In this document: in pieces, positions 35,001 through 45,700 of the stretch | How the letters are laid out: each line of letters starts with the position of its first letter | Numbering within the stretch: position 1 is the first letter of the stretch | From: Streptococcus mitis | Lineage (GTDB): Bacteria > Bacillota > Bacilli > Lactobacillales > Streptococcaceae | DNA: 64,000 nt | Direction of reading: 5' to 3' | NCBI RefSeq assembly: GCF_000722685.1 | Contig: NZ_JPFV01000013.1 | Span: 1-64,000 of the forward strand | The notes under the pieces: generated by a model | What the model saw: the letters and a program-made list of their open reading frames with translations, nothing else | The model's database searches: none | What the model was told of the DNA's origin: nothing | Translations under genes and position numbers: made by a program

Positions 35001-38000
35001 TGTTCCTTCTACATGTCCTTTAAGGGTAAAGCTATGATAGCGTCCCAATTCTTTTTCATCTACCTTGTCCCAAGTCACAGCTACCTTACGAGGCAAGCCC
35101 TTATCAAATTCCGCTCCAACTTGGCTAGGCAAATTAGGCTGCTGATTAATATCTGTAGAGATAGAAACTGGATGAAGCTTGACAATTTTCTTCTCTACTT
35201 TATTTTCTCTAATCACCAATTCAGTTGTGACAGATTGTGTTTTTTCTGTTTGATTGTCAATACGAGGAGTTAGAGTAACACTACCCTTAGTATAAAGTAA
35301 CAAGTTCTGTCCATTTACCTCAAGATGACCACCATCAGCTGACTTGACTTCCAAGTGGACATCTGACGCTGCAAATTCTGTCTGTGAACCATCCTCATAA
35401 TGCCCAATCACATGATAAGGGAGAACTTGATCTTCTGTTGCTTTCTCTTTTCCTTCAACGCTTACTTCCAAACGAGTCAAAGCAGGTGCTTCCTTCACGA
35501 ATTGAATCAAATAAGTTTGAACTAAATCACCCTTCTGGTCACTCAAGAAGACGGAAGCCTGATACCCATTATCAGCAGAAGCTTGTTGAACCGTTACCTG
35601 ATAGCCCGTAGTCTGTGCTCCAACACTTGGAATTTTAGCAGTGTAAGGAAGGGATACTCGGTAATAAGTCTTTCCAGGCTCAAAGTTTTCAAGAGTCTTA
35701 TCTCCAACCGTGAGACCTGTAACAGTACTTTCTGTTTCCTTGTCGCTTGCGATAAAGGTTGCAGTTACTTCACGATCGTCATCTGCCAATTTACCAGTTG
35801 CTTCAGTTCGTCCACCTTCTTTAGTCAAGGCGGCAGGATCTTTCAAAGTCCAAGAAACAACATCGGTATCAATTAAGCTACCATCTGACAAAACAGCCGT
35901 AACCGTTTTATCCAAATCAGCTGCCGTTGTACCAACTGGAACTGTTGCTACCTTAGGCAACCACTTATCAAGTGCAACTGCCTTGACAAGGGCTTCAGCC
36001 TTAGTTTCGAGACCTTCGACATTACCGGATACTTTTTTCTCACCTGCGCTTGTAAGCAAGTCAGATGGCACTTTCCAAGTCACAGCTTTTTCTTCAACAC
36101 TGCCGTCGCTATAAATAGCTGTTACTGTTTGTGGTAGTTCAGGATTGGTACTCACATCAGTTGTTGCCTTCACAGGAGCATAGGCTATAAAGTGACGGTT
36201 TTCTTTCTTACCAGACACAGTTGCGACCGTTGCGCTATCAGATGTTAAACCAGCAGAATCTGCATAAAGAGTAAATTTACCTTCTTTTTCTGTTGATTTT
36301 ACAATGACAACTCCTTTACCATTGAAGGCTTTTCTTTGCCATGTTCCATCTGCTTGAGCTTTGTAGCGCTCACGGCTAGCTTGTTCTCCATTATCCACAC
36401 CAACAATCTGTCCCTGACCATGAAGATTGAAATGAACAAGATTATTCGCTGTCGGAACAACATTCCCTTCGCCATCAACAATTTCGTAATGGATGTAAGA
36501 TAAATCTTTACCATCTGCTGTGATAACATGCTCTTCTTTAGTCAGACGAACTCTTGCTGGCTCCCCAGCAGTTGTCACACTATCACGCGCAATTTCGTTA
36601 CCATTTTCATCTCGAGCAATCGCAGTCAGTGTACCTGGTTGATATTTTACAAGCCACTCAAGATACAATTCACTTGGTTTAGCCCCCTCATGATATGGAC
36701 GCCCATCCTCTGTTCTCTTCTTAGTAAATTCCTTTTTACCAAGCGACTGACCGTTTAAGAATAATTCGACATTTGCTGCATTTGAGAAGGTACGAACTGG
36801 AACCTTTCCATCAACCAGCATCTTACGCTCCTTAAGGGTCTCATCAGTCCAGTTCCAATGTGGTAAAATGCGAACAGTTGGCTTTTCTTTAGCACTATAC
36901 CACTCACTACGGTAAAGGTAAAAATCATTCTTCGGTAAACCAGCCGTATCGATGATACCAAAGTAAGAACTTTTTACAGGTGTATTATCTTGGTTATGCC
37001 ATGGAGTTGGTTCACCGATATAGTCAATTCCTGTCCAGATAAATTGACCAGCATAGCCAGCATGATCACGGTCAAAAGTCCATGACTCAGTAGCTGTTCT
37101 TCCCCATCCAACACGGTCATTACCATAGTCAGATTGTTCATAATGACGATTTGGACGGTTATCGTGTCCAAGGATTTGAGCAGGATTGTAATAAGAATCA
37201 CGCGTTCTAGTAGCTGAAGAAGTTTCAGAACCATAGATGAGCCAGTCTGGATGAGCTCTACGAACAGCTTCATAATTGCGCTCTCCATAATTCATACCCA
37301 CAGCATCCATGATTTCTGCAACTTTTAAGAAATCACCTGTTGCTGCACGACTAAATTTATTCTCACCCATGGTAACATAACGCTCGGTATCAATCGCTTT
37401 AATGACAGCCTTCAAACGTTTAGCAGTTTCAATAGAACGAGGACTACCATTTGCTTCCTCTACCTCATTTCCAAGAGACCACATCACAATAGACGGATTG
37501 TTCTTATCACGCTCTACCATTGTTCTGAGATCAAAATCAGACCATTTCTCTCCCTTCTTAGCCTCTGGATGAGTTGCATCTTGATCAAAGAAGCGTCCAT
37601 AATCGTAAGTCTTCTTGCCACCATACCAGGTATCAAAAGCCTCCTCTTGAACCAAAAGTCCTAGACTCGCCGCAGCATCTAGCAATTGAGGGCTCGCTGG
37701 GTTGTGGGTTGTACGAATGGAGTTCACTCCCATATCTTTCAGAAGTTTTAATTTACGATAAGTAGCTTTATAGTTCTCTTCTGCACCCAAAGCTCCGTTA
37801 TCATGGTGAATACTTACCCCATGGAATTTCATTCTCTCACCATTGAGAGAAAATCCTTCCTTAGCTGTCCAGTTGAAATAACGGTAACCAAATGTGTCTT
37901 CTGTTACATCAACTAACTGGCCTTCTTTATAGACTTTTGTTTTAAGAACATAAAGTTGAGGATGGTAACTTTTCGTTGTCCAAAGAGTTGGCTGATTGAC

Positions 38001-39311
38001 CAAGATATTCTGATTAAAATGTGCTGTTTCATTTTCTGCCAAACTCTTAGTTGCAGAACGAACTATTTCTGAAACAGGCTTACCCTCCTTGGTGAAAATT
38101 TGTTGCTCTACAAAGACATTAGCAGCCTTTTTATCTGTATTTTTAATCTTACTTTGAACTTGTGTTTCAACATTGCTATCTTTTTGTTCAGCTAATTTCG
38201 GCGTTGTAATGTGGTTCCCATTTTCCGCAACATGGACTTTATCACGATAACTAAGGGTTACATCGCGATAAATCCCACTTCCTGAATACCAACGACTACT
38301 TGGTTGCTTATTGGTCACTTGAACAGTAATAGAATTTTCACTACCATCCTTGTTTAAAAATTCTGTGATATCATATGAAAAATGATTGTAACCACTTGGA
38401 TAATGGCCTACAAATTTACCATTTACATAAACCTTAGAATCCATGTAAACACCATCAAAATTGATACGGACATCCTTGTTCTTGTCTTTTTCATCTAATG
38501 TGAAAGTCTTACGATACCAAGCTGTTCCACCGTTTAGCTGTCCACCTTCGTTACGAGCAGGAGACTTGTGGTCGAAATCAAAATAAATACTCCAATCGTG
38601 CGGAAGATTCAATTTAGACCAATCATGAACATCCACATCTTTTTTTGAAAAATCTCCTTGGGCATTTAGTTTAAAATACCAATCTTTATTAAAATCTTGT
38701 TTTCGCTCCGATAATAGCTGCTTCTCTTTTTCAACATCCGCTTCACTTAAGTCTTTAGAAAGCGCTTGCGTTTTTTCAGACGAAGGTTTGAGATCTGCAG
38801 TCGGTTTTACCTGATCCTTTTCTGAAGTTTTTTTAGCATCCTCTTTTACATCTGTTTCAACTGCTGCTGTAGACTTCGGAGCATCTTCCACAGTCTTTGG
38901 ATTTATCTCTTCAACTTTTTGCTTCTCTTCAACTTCGTTTTCTTCTCCTACCTTATTTGGAGTTTCAACTTTAGGACTAACCAATTCATGGTTACCTTCA
39001 TTAACAGGTTTAGCAGACTCTGTATCCTTACTTTCATTGTTTTCTGTTGTCTCAACTTTTGGTTTTACGAACTCACGTCCACCATTCTCATCAGCCTTTG
39101 CGATAGCAGCTGCCACATCATCAGGAAGCTTATCTAAAGGTTGGGCTTGATGAATCGTTGTTCCTTCTGTTTGAGTATTGGATGAAGCCACCTCCTCAGC
39201 TTGTACAGCTGAAATACCAAATATACTAGCCCCAATCATTACAGATGCCGCACCTATAGCAAATTTACGAATGCTATAATGGCAACGTTTATCGAAAAGT
39301 CTTTTGTTCAT
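32085..39311 (-). CDS. bgaA: wall-anchored beta-galactosidase, BgaA-like (GH2)
   Basis: A 2,408-residue surface exo-beta-galactosidase that should release terminal beta-1,4-galactose from host glycans. It has a YSIRK signal peptide (residues 1-38) and a low-complexity acidic region to about 200. A GH2 core follows at about 205-800 with acid/base E616 in WSLGNEVEE and nucleophile E696 in IYGSETSS. A DUF4982-like part and bacterial Ig-like repeats come next. Two related carbohydrate-binding modules of the CBM71 type carry WTTW and WTNW, and a G5-like domain lies near 2,150. Three 17-residue repeats lead to the LPETG sorting signal. Length compares with about 2,230 in pneumococcal BgaA. The ribosome site is GAGGAT. 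It has its own promoter, cre site and terminator. Confidence 0.93.
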   Translation of the reverse strand: MNKRLFDKRCHYSIRKFAIGAASVMIGASIFGISAVQAEEVASSNTQTEGTTIHQAQPLDKLPDDVAAAIAKADENGGREFVKPKVETTENNESKDTESAKPVNEGNHELVSPKVETPNKVGEENEVEEKQKVEEINPKTVEDAPKSTAAVETDVKEDAKKTSEKDQVKPTADLKPSSEKTQALSKDLSEADVEKEKQLLSERKQDFNKDWYFKLNAQGDFSKKDVDVHDWSKLNLPHDWSIYFDFDHKSPARNEGGQLNGGTAWYRKTFTLDEKDKNKDVRINFDGVYMDSKVYVNGKFVGHYPSGYNHFSYDITEFLNKDGSENSITVQVTNKQPSSRWYSGSGIYRDVTLSYRDKVHVAENGNHITTPKLAEQKDSNVETQVQSKIKNTDKKAANVFVEQQIFTKEGKPVSEIVRSATKSLAENETAHFNQNILVNQPTLWTTKSYHPQLYVLKTKVYKEGQLVDVTEDTFGYRYFNWTAKEGFSLNGERMKFHGVSIHHDNGALGAEENYKATYRKLKLLKDMGVNSIRTTHNPASPQLLDAAASLGLLVQEEAFDTWYGGKKTYDYGRFFDQDATHPEAKKGEKWSDFDLRTMVERDKNNPSIVMWSLGNEVEEANGSPRSIETAKRLKAVIKAIDTERYVTMGENKFSRAATGDFLKVAEIMDAVGMNYGERNYEAVRRAHPDWLIYGSETSSATRTRDSYYNPAQILGHDNRPNRHYEQSDYGNDRVGWGRTATESWTFDRDHAGYAGQFIWTGIDYIGEPTPWHNQDNTPVKSSYFGIIDTAGLPKNDFYLYRSEWYSAKEKPTVRILPHWNWTDETLKERKMLVDGKVPVRTFSNAANVELFLNGQSLGKKEFTKKRTEDGRPYHEGAKPSELYLEWLVKYQPGTLTAIARDENGNEIARDSVTTAGEPARVRLTKEEHVITADGKDLSYIHYEIVDGEGNVVPTANNLVHFNLHGQGQIVGVDNGEQASRERYKAQADGTWQRKAFNGKGVVIVKSTEKEGKFTLYADSAGLTSDSATVATVSGKKENRHFIAYAPVKATTDVSTNPELPQTVTAIYSDGSVEEKAVTWKVPSDLLTSAGEKKVSGNVEGLETKAEALVKAVALDKWLPKVATVPVGTTAADLDKTVTAVLSDGSLIDTDVVSWTLKDPAALTKEGGRTEATGKLADDDREVTATFIASDKETESTVTGLTVGDKTLENFEPGKTYYRVSLPYTAKIPSVGAQTTGYQVTVQQASADNGYQASVFLSDQKGDLVQTYLIQFVKEAPALTRLEVSVEGKEKATEDQVLPYHVIGHYEDGSQTEFAASDVHLEVKSADGGHLEVNGQNLLLYTKGSVTLTPRIDNQTEKTQSVTTELVIRENKVEKKIVKLHPVSISTDINQQPNLPSQVGAEFDKGLPRKVAVTWDKVDEKELGRYHSFTLKGHVEGTDIEAQATVTVEGLQVAEEISLTLPKGETVQLPASVRAYHSNGTTIYKDVVWDKVPANFSQTEGVYEINGHLAGSNLTTKAHVRVSSQVVAGNNISKQWTGSQLPAAIVSNTGGDDSANSLNDLTVSRTSTDAKNRWTTWRTDTDNDWASILFGNSGDLTKRFVDNLSVDFYTDGAIGLPKEYVIEYYVGQEVPDLPNDVNNAQRDSNHPFNNAANWKEVEHLKAPGQLSAGKTNHFTFDKVETYAVRMRMKKADGTAGVGLTEITVLGNKVMSSTSSEISIQVDGKKLEHFNPSKTDYYIPQSSKEITATASNNGLVTVVPATSEKGATRLILKAEDGTVLKEYRIFRDDEKESTQPVAAENSAKTLNVGDQLQLPAEVTVYYPSQAGWVKSNLAVQWDAVPEHATEHEGSFEVTGHVIGTNLSTKMQVTVVSKGNQALSENPSNNETDSKAFASTTNDTQAASHDRIFYINDGKYNEDGRWTNWSRTPKNQETSVGLVFKKDGKIASQSIGKVAIQFFKDSGTDAPEKMVLERYIGPAFTEPSTISRYEENADHPFNKAENWASIPYKASGELVAGKPIEFNFEPVQTTAIRARMTRKATTNGLAVVEFTAYSAGKGAEVETPSATISVDGKALENFDPNVTDYTLTAMSSQPKVTATTSGHGVVTVVNPGNTNLPTLVRLISKDGNLVKEYRLHFKTAFQTTPTEGVKNLVAETPSLEIEKTPLPFKEVIRENPELAQGQRRVVSEGQNGEKVDYIQVSGTTRTLVHTEQRKAQDRIIEVGVKPSISNSKGEEPAPVNEVPEFKGGANFVEAAVNEVPEFKGGANFVEAAVNEVPEFKGGANFVEGAVNDISEYKGKQSTVGNQVAPVDEKPDFKDEVNTGTPQDSKLPGDKAVPETVGNHEAPVREKAEHPVQNLANNQTTERKASAVKEDQNSLPETGERESDTAIFLAGVSLSLSAALLTAKRKED
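32451..32603 (-). repeat. three tandem 51-bp repeats in bgaA
   Basis: Three near-identical 51-base units encode NEVPEFKGGANFVEAAV (one copy has EGAV). They form a stalk before the wall anchor and could change copy number by slippage. Confidence 0.9.
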
Positions 39312-39340
39312 TAAAATCCTCTTTTCTTTCCCTCGATACT

Positions 39341-39356
39341 AAGTAAGCGTTTACTT
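39341..39356 (-). promoter_or_regulatory. cre-like CcpA site upstream of bgaA
   Basis: AAGTAAGCGTTTACTT is close to palindromic with a central CG and resembles the catabolite-responsive element. It lies in the leader, between promoter and start codon, so it would act as a roadblock. Confidence 0.65.
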
Positions 39357-39421
39357 TTTTAGAAAAATAACTTCCTTCTGAACACACAACTAAGCATCAA
39401 GTTTGTTTTTTGTATATATTG

Positions 39422-39450
39422 AATATATCAAAATGAGCAAGAAATTGCAA
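39422..39450 (-). promoter_or_regulatory. promoter of the bgaA-like gene
   Basis: Minus-strand TTGCAA (39445-39450) and TATATT (39422-39427) are 17 bases apart. Confidence 0.65.
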
Positions 39451-39536
39451 TCTTTTTTGTGATTTTAATATAACAAAAAAGAGGGAGTAAGTATCCTATA
39501 ACGAGAACCTTAACAATTGGTAAAGAATCTAGTCCT

Positions 39537-39653
39537 AATACTCTTCTAAAATCTCTTCAAACCGCATCAGCTTCCATCTGCAACCTCAAAACAGTGTTTT
39601 GCGCAACCTGCGACTAGCTTCCTTGTTTACTCTTTGATTTTCATTGGGTATAA
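39537..39653 (+). repeat. BOX element (copy 3)
   Basis: It runs from AATACTCTTCTAAAATC to TTTTCATTGGGTATAA. It contains the boxB-like CAACCTCAAAACAGTGTTTT and the boxC core TAGCTTCCTTGTTT. It is in direct orientation to copy 2. Confidence 0.85.
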
Positions 39654-39667
39654 ACTATCAACTATTC

Positions 39668-39730
39668 AAAAACCACACAGTGTTTCTTTGGCTTGATGAT
39701 GGTCAAGACTGAAATCACTGTGTGGTTTTA
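39668..39730 (-). terminator. terminator of the GH20-GH84 gene
   Basis: A perfect 14-bp stem (39669-39682 with 39716-39729) encloses a smaller CTTGA/TCAAG hairpin. T-rich flanks occur on both strands. Confidence 0.85.
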
Positions 39731-39781
39731 TTGTGACATTAATGTTTATCTAGGATTATTGAATAACTCTTTTTCGAATTC

Positions 39782-42700
39782 TTAATCCTTTTTCCCTTTT
39801 TTGACAAAAGCGGCAGAGAAAACTAATCCAAGACTACCTAACAAGGCTAAAGCAGCTGATTCTTTTCCACCTGTTGCTGGAAGTTGATCTTTAACTTTAG
39901 AAATCGATGATTGCGGTTGTTCTTGTTTTTGGGCTTGATCCGTTTTCACTGATGCACTTGCAAATTCATCGGACTTTTCAACAGTAGTTTCAACATTACT
40001 ATTGCCACTACTCATCTTATCTCCATAGACTTTATCAACCGAATCTTTCAAGTTTTCCTCTGTTGGAGTGGCTTGAGGGCTTGCTGTTTCTTTATATTCT
40101 GGGACCTCATGGACAGCTGCTTCAGTGCCATTTACGCCACCGGTAAATTCTGGGACTTCTACTACTGGTGATGGTAGCTTGCTTGGGTCTCCCATAGATT
40201 CAGTATACTCTGGAACTTCATGGGTAGCTGCCTCAACTGCGTTTACTCCGCCTTTGAATTCTAGCCCTTCTACTACTGGAACCACATCATCTCCTGCTGT
40301 GCCAATAGCTTCAGTATACTCTGGAACTTCATGGGTAGCTGCCTCAACTGCGTTTACTCCGCCTTTGAATTCTGGGACTTCTACTACTGAAGCTGGTTCA
40401 TCACCCTTACTTGTAGTTGGAACTGGTTTGGCTGGTTCTTCTGGAAGTTCTTGGTGGAATGTCGTCATTTCGTAGAACTCTGGTTTGCCACCTTCCCAAA
40501 CAAGTTTCACATCCAATAATGGAGATTTATCTCGGACAGCAAATGTTTGGAAGCTTGAGGTAATCTCACCTATTTCTGACCAAGAATTTCTTTTATCTGA
40601 TTTAAGAGTTCGAGCCAATACTCGGACCTTCACTCCTTGCGGAAGACTTGAAACAAGTCGGATATGGTTGACATCTGTCGGTTCTGACAAGTGGTAAACA
40701 AGCTCACCTTGCTCTTTCTCAGCCTTGTAGCTGGTCAAGACTTTACCATCTACGAGGTTGGTGTAGAGGTTACCTTGGTTTTCACCGCTGTTTCCTTCTA
40801 CAGTTGGATCATTAATTGGCTTCACAAATTCACCATCATTGATTACCAACTCAGTGAAGCCTACAAAACGAGCATTATAGTCTGCTGTATATAGAACACG
40901 GAGATAGTTGGCTTTAACTGGGCTTGAAAGTTCACCCTCAATATAGCGGTTTCCTGGCATCTTAGAATCATGTGTCCAACCATCTGTCAAGGAATCATCA
41001 CGTGTTTCATTGGCAACACCATCACCAACTGTCACAAGATCTGTCCAAGTCTTACCATCTTGACTGACTTGAATCTTACCATCACGAAGATAATTTTGAG
41101 TACCGTCTTGAATGTAAGCTCTAATTTTCTTGATTGCACGTTCACTACCAAGCTTCAAGGTGATGTGACCATCTTTACGAGCATAGTCTGAAAACTCTAC
41201 AAAGTTATTGTAAACTCCGTCGAACAATTGATCCAAGTTCTTAATCTTACGGACATCATTTCTACCGTATGTTGGGTGAATTCCCATTGATGTAGAATCA
41301 AGTGTTGTTGGTTGAACTTCTTTTGTCTGAACAAGTAGAGAGGTTGCTGTTACTGCTTGTTCTTGATCAGTCTTGTTGACCAAACGAACATAACGTACCA
41401 AGGACTTATCTGTCACTTGATCAGCTGGATACCATTCTTGAGCATTTGGAGAGTATTCCAAATTGAGGGATGGATTTTCTGTACCAACTGCTTGAATGCT
41501 TTCAGCTTGGTGAAGACGATCAAGTTTCATACCCAAGTAACTCTTAGCCGGAAGTTTTGTTCCGCTCGGAATTTTCAGGTCATAACGGCCTAGGCTGTCA
41601 TAAACTGGAGTTGACTTCAAGTTTTCAACATTTGTATCAGTCAATTGGCTATTGCCTGTACGTGTTTCAACTGAGAAATCAGCGATACGCCACCATAAGT
41701 TGATGTTCTTAGTATTGCGAATACGAACATATCGAGCTGAAATTGGAGTTTCAATTTCTTTAGTTTGTTCACCAGTCAAGCGATCCAATTCTTGCCATGA
41801 GTTACCATCTGCAGAATATTCAAGAACACCTTCTGCCAATTTATCTCCTGAACCTTGGTGGAGACGAACCTTAGTCACAGGTTTGACTTCACCTAAGTCT
41901 AGTTGTACCCAACTATTTACTGGAGTTGTATCCGTTCGATCAGCATTCGCAAGCATGGCTTCTGTATTGTCACGACCGTCTGTAATCTGACCAACTGTCG
42001 TATTGTACTTGTACATCAGATTTGGACTAATCGTCACAGTAGCTGCCTGTTTAGCACGAGTAACTTCCACAGGGCGGTTAACAGCAATTTCTCTTACAGC
42101 AAACCAAGTATTATCACGATCTGAAGTCGCAATCATTCGAACAGCCTTAGCACGAATATTGAGTTTTTCATATTTAAGCAGTGGTTCATTTCCAGTGTAG
42201 CTTGGTTCTGAAAGTGTTACCCACTCATCATTTTCATTGAGATACTCAACCTTAGCATTGTTAAAGGTATCACGAGGATTTGCTTGAGTTCCCATTGCAA
42301 AGGTCAAGTTTTGGAGTGGAACAGCCTTGTTAAATTTCAAGCCAATGTAATCACCAGTCTTGATACTGTTTGGCGATTTGATCAATGCATGAGTTCCCAA
42401 ATCTCCATCAGTCACTTCAGCAAGTCCGCCTTCTACACCTGTACGGTTCGTGATAAAGGTACTAATCACTTGGTCAGGATGCAAGGCTTTTTGAACTTCT
42501 GTTGCCAAGATTTCACGCAGTCCAAGCAAGAATGGACGGATATGTTGAACACCTAACTCAGCTTTTTCGTCATGGTCTACATAATGGAAAGTATGAGTTT
42601 GAGACTGTTCATATAGTTTCAATCCCTTATAGTAGCTATCCCAAAGTTTTGCAGAGTCATTTGTAGCAATAGCTTCTGTACCATCAAGGAGAGCACTCAA

Positions 42701-45700
42701 GGCATCCATTTGGTCAATGGTATTGTCCAACCAATAATGGATTTGAGCACGCATCTTTTCATCGCCAGATGCTTTATAAAGTTGAGCTGCAGCTTTTAGT
42801 TTAGCAAATTCCGCACGCAATCCTTCACGCTCTGCGCTGACATCTTGACCTGCTTTCAACTTAGACATAAATGTCGCCAATTTCGGAGCAAGTTCAACAG
42901 ACTCTTCCAATTTCACAACACGACCATCCATATTTTGGTTGATCATGTGTTTACCAAGTTCACGGAAGGCAATAGATGCTTCACTATCAGTAAACTTACC
43001 ATTTTCAACAAAGTTAAAGGCGATATCGTTGACTTTCTTAGCTTCTTCTTCAGACTTCCATTGTTTCCATGCATATTGAGCTGCAGAGAAGAGGGCAATC
43101 TTAGATGGCTCGGATTGTTGCATTGGGTTCAACATGATACCTGAAAGAAGGCTAGGATCTACATTCGGATGAAGGAATTTCTCACCACCACCCAAGATCA
43201 AGTGTTGTTTAGAGTTATCGGTAACAGGCCAATTGACCCATAGAGAAACTGGACGATAGGTCTTACCACCTGCAGTCAGGTTGTTCTTAAGGTTAGAAAG
43301 GAAGCTTTCGGATACTTCACCCCAGATCTTACCACCAGTAAGGGTCATAGAGGTTGAAGTTGGAAGATTTTCATTGAGTGCTTTCAACTCATCTTCACGG
43401 CCATTACCCCAATATTGACCTGGGACAAAGATCATTTCCTTACGAAGGCCACCATAAGTTGCTTGTTTTTTAGTCAACCAGTCTGTCATGTCCTTCATCA
43501 AGCGGTTGTAGCTATTGTAGCCACCAACTGGACTTGGGGCATCATCAGCCAAAATACCGAACTCACGAACACCGACATCCATTAATTGAGTGAATTTAGC
43601 TTTAATAGTTTCAAGGTCTTTTTGGTAGTCAGCATCGTTACCAAAACGGATACGATTATTCATGAATGGATGGATGGTCCATACATAACGAGTCTTGTTC
43701 TGGTTTCCAACACGCGCCAATTCACGAATTTCAGCTAGTTTTTCTTCTGGATAAAGTTCACGCCATTTCTTGTTGTGATATGGATCATCTTTTGGTGCAA
43801 AGAAGTATTGGGTCAACTTCAAGTCACCACCATAACGCATCAATTCTGCACGGTCAGCATTACTCCAAGGATTTCCATAGTAACCTTCGATAAAGCCACG
43901 GTTCTTAATTTCAGCGTAGTCTTCAACTGTTACATTACGTAAGACTGGTGCCGCGCTCTCATTAAGCATGTGTTTGAGAGTCGTTAAACCGTAGAAGACA
44001 GCATCTGTATCTTTACCGACGATAGAGATTGTATTGTTCTTGATTGACAAGGCATAAGCATCAATTTTATCAAAGAGTCCTTGAGAAATTCCAGATACTT
44101 CTTTTTCAGCCTGTGAATTTTGACCATGAACACCAAGGTAGATGTTAGTAGCACCTGCCACTGCTGTTTGACTGCTTGTGTATGAGATTTGATGATCTTG
44201 TAGAACGCTCTTCAAGCGGTTACGAGTATAGATATCTAATTGATCTCCCATGACAAGATTGACTTGTTTATGGAGTTTCGTAACACCTTCATCGTAAGTT
44301 ACTTTTTGTGGTGTTGGGAATACCTTGTATTCTTTCTTAAGGTAGTCTTGACTTTGGGCTGCAGCAGCAACTGCCTCATCACTTGTTGGCTTGCTAGCTA
44401 CAAATTTATCAGCAAGTTCAGTTGTCCCGTCACCCATCTCCTCAACTTTAGGTGCTTTTGGAGTAGCTGGCTCTTCTGCCTTGTTAGTAGAAACTGGTTT
44501 CAGAAGTTGAATTTCTGCGGCACTACCAAATCCTGCAACACCTGCTAGGACTTTTAATTCTACCTTATTCGTTTCAACTGCATCAAAGTTCACTGTTTTC
44601 TCTTTGGCATTGTTTTCCCAAGTTCCTGAAGCAACTTTAACCATTTGACCATCTTTTTGAGCATAGATTTCATAAGATGTCACGACACCATTACCACCAC
44701 CTGGACGTGGAAGATAAGTCAAACCATTTACTTTTTCACTTGCTTTCAAGTTCATAGCAACTGTGAATGGTGCTTGATGTCCAGACCATTTTGAATGCCA
44801 GAAGGTGTTTGGATCATTGTCAAAGGCTTTTTCTACCGGACCTTCTGCATTGGTACCTGGTAATTCTTGACTAGTTGCAGAAACTGTAAAATGATCATTT
44901 GGAATCAAACGTGGATTGACAAATGGTTCATTTGACAACTCAGCACTATGTAAGATTCCTTTGAAACCACCGATCGTTTCAAGCGGCAAAACTAAGCTGT
45001 TATGAGCAAAACGAGGATTCGCTGGATTTGCAATCCGTTCAACCTTTTCACCATCTACATACACTTCTGTTGATTGTGGTTTGGTTACAACAGAGATTTG
45101 ATAACGTTTATTCTTTTCAAGTTTCTTATTGAATTGGATATGGAATTGTTCAAAAGTATAGGCAAGATAGCCATCCTTATCCGCAAGATAGAGTTGGTTG
45201 TTTCCACTTGTTGAGAATGTTTGTTCTCCGTCACCAGTTACAGTAACATCCACTTTCAAGACATGACTTGGTCCCGCATCACCAACTAGACCTTCGATAG
45301 TACTGTCTTTGTCGAAATTCAATCCTGCTTCAGTCTTCTTCACTTTCTTAGCAAGATAATCTTTGACAGTCTCAGGATTAATCTTGAACAAGTCTTCTTC
45401 AGCTACGGTCTTATCTGGATTAGATTGAGGTGCATAAACACTTGCTGGTTGAACACGGTCTGCATAGGTCTTGGCTGCACGATCTGAACCCCAAGTGCGT
45501 TCTGCAGTAGACTGCATACTCTTGAAGAAACGTTTAAAGATATCGTAAGAAGTAAGTCCAGTTTCATGGAGGTCAATATTATCATTCCAAACCGCATGAC
45601 CACCACCAATGATATTAGGATTAGAGGCTTCTAGACGTGGTCCTCCACCTGTTGAGAAGTCATTTGGTGTCCAACGGTTGTACTGAGTTTCATAGTTAGC

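Larger units (their letters stand above)
39312..39781. other. intergenic stretch upstream of bgaA
   Basis: No gene is visible. It holds the bgaA cre site, a leader of about 100 bases, the bgaA promoter, BOX copy 3 and the terminator of the next glycosidase. Confidence 0.7.
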
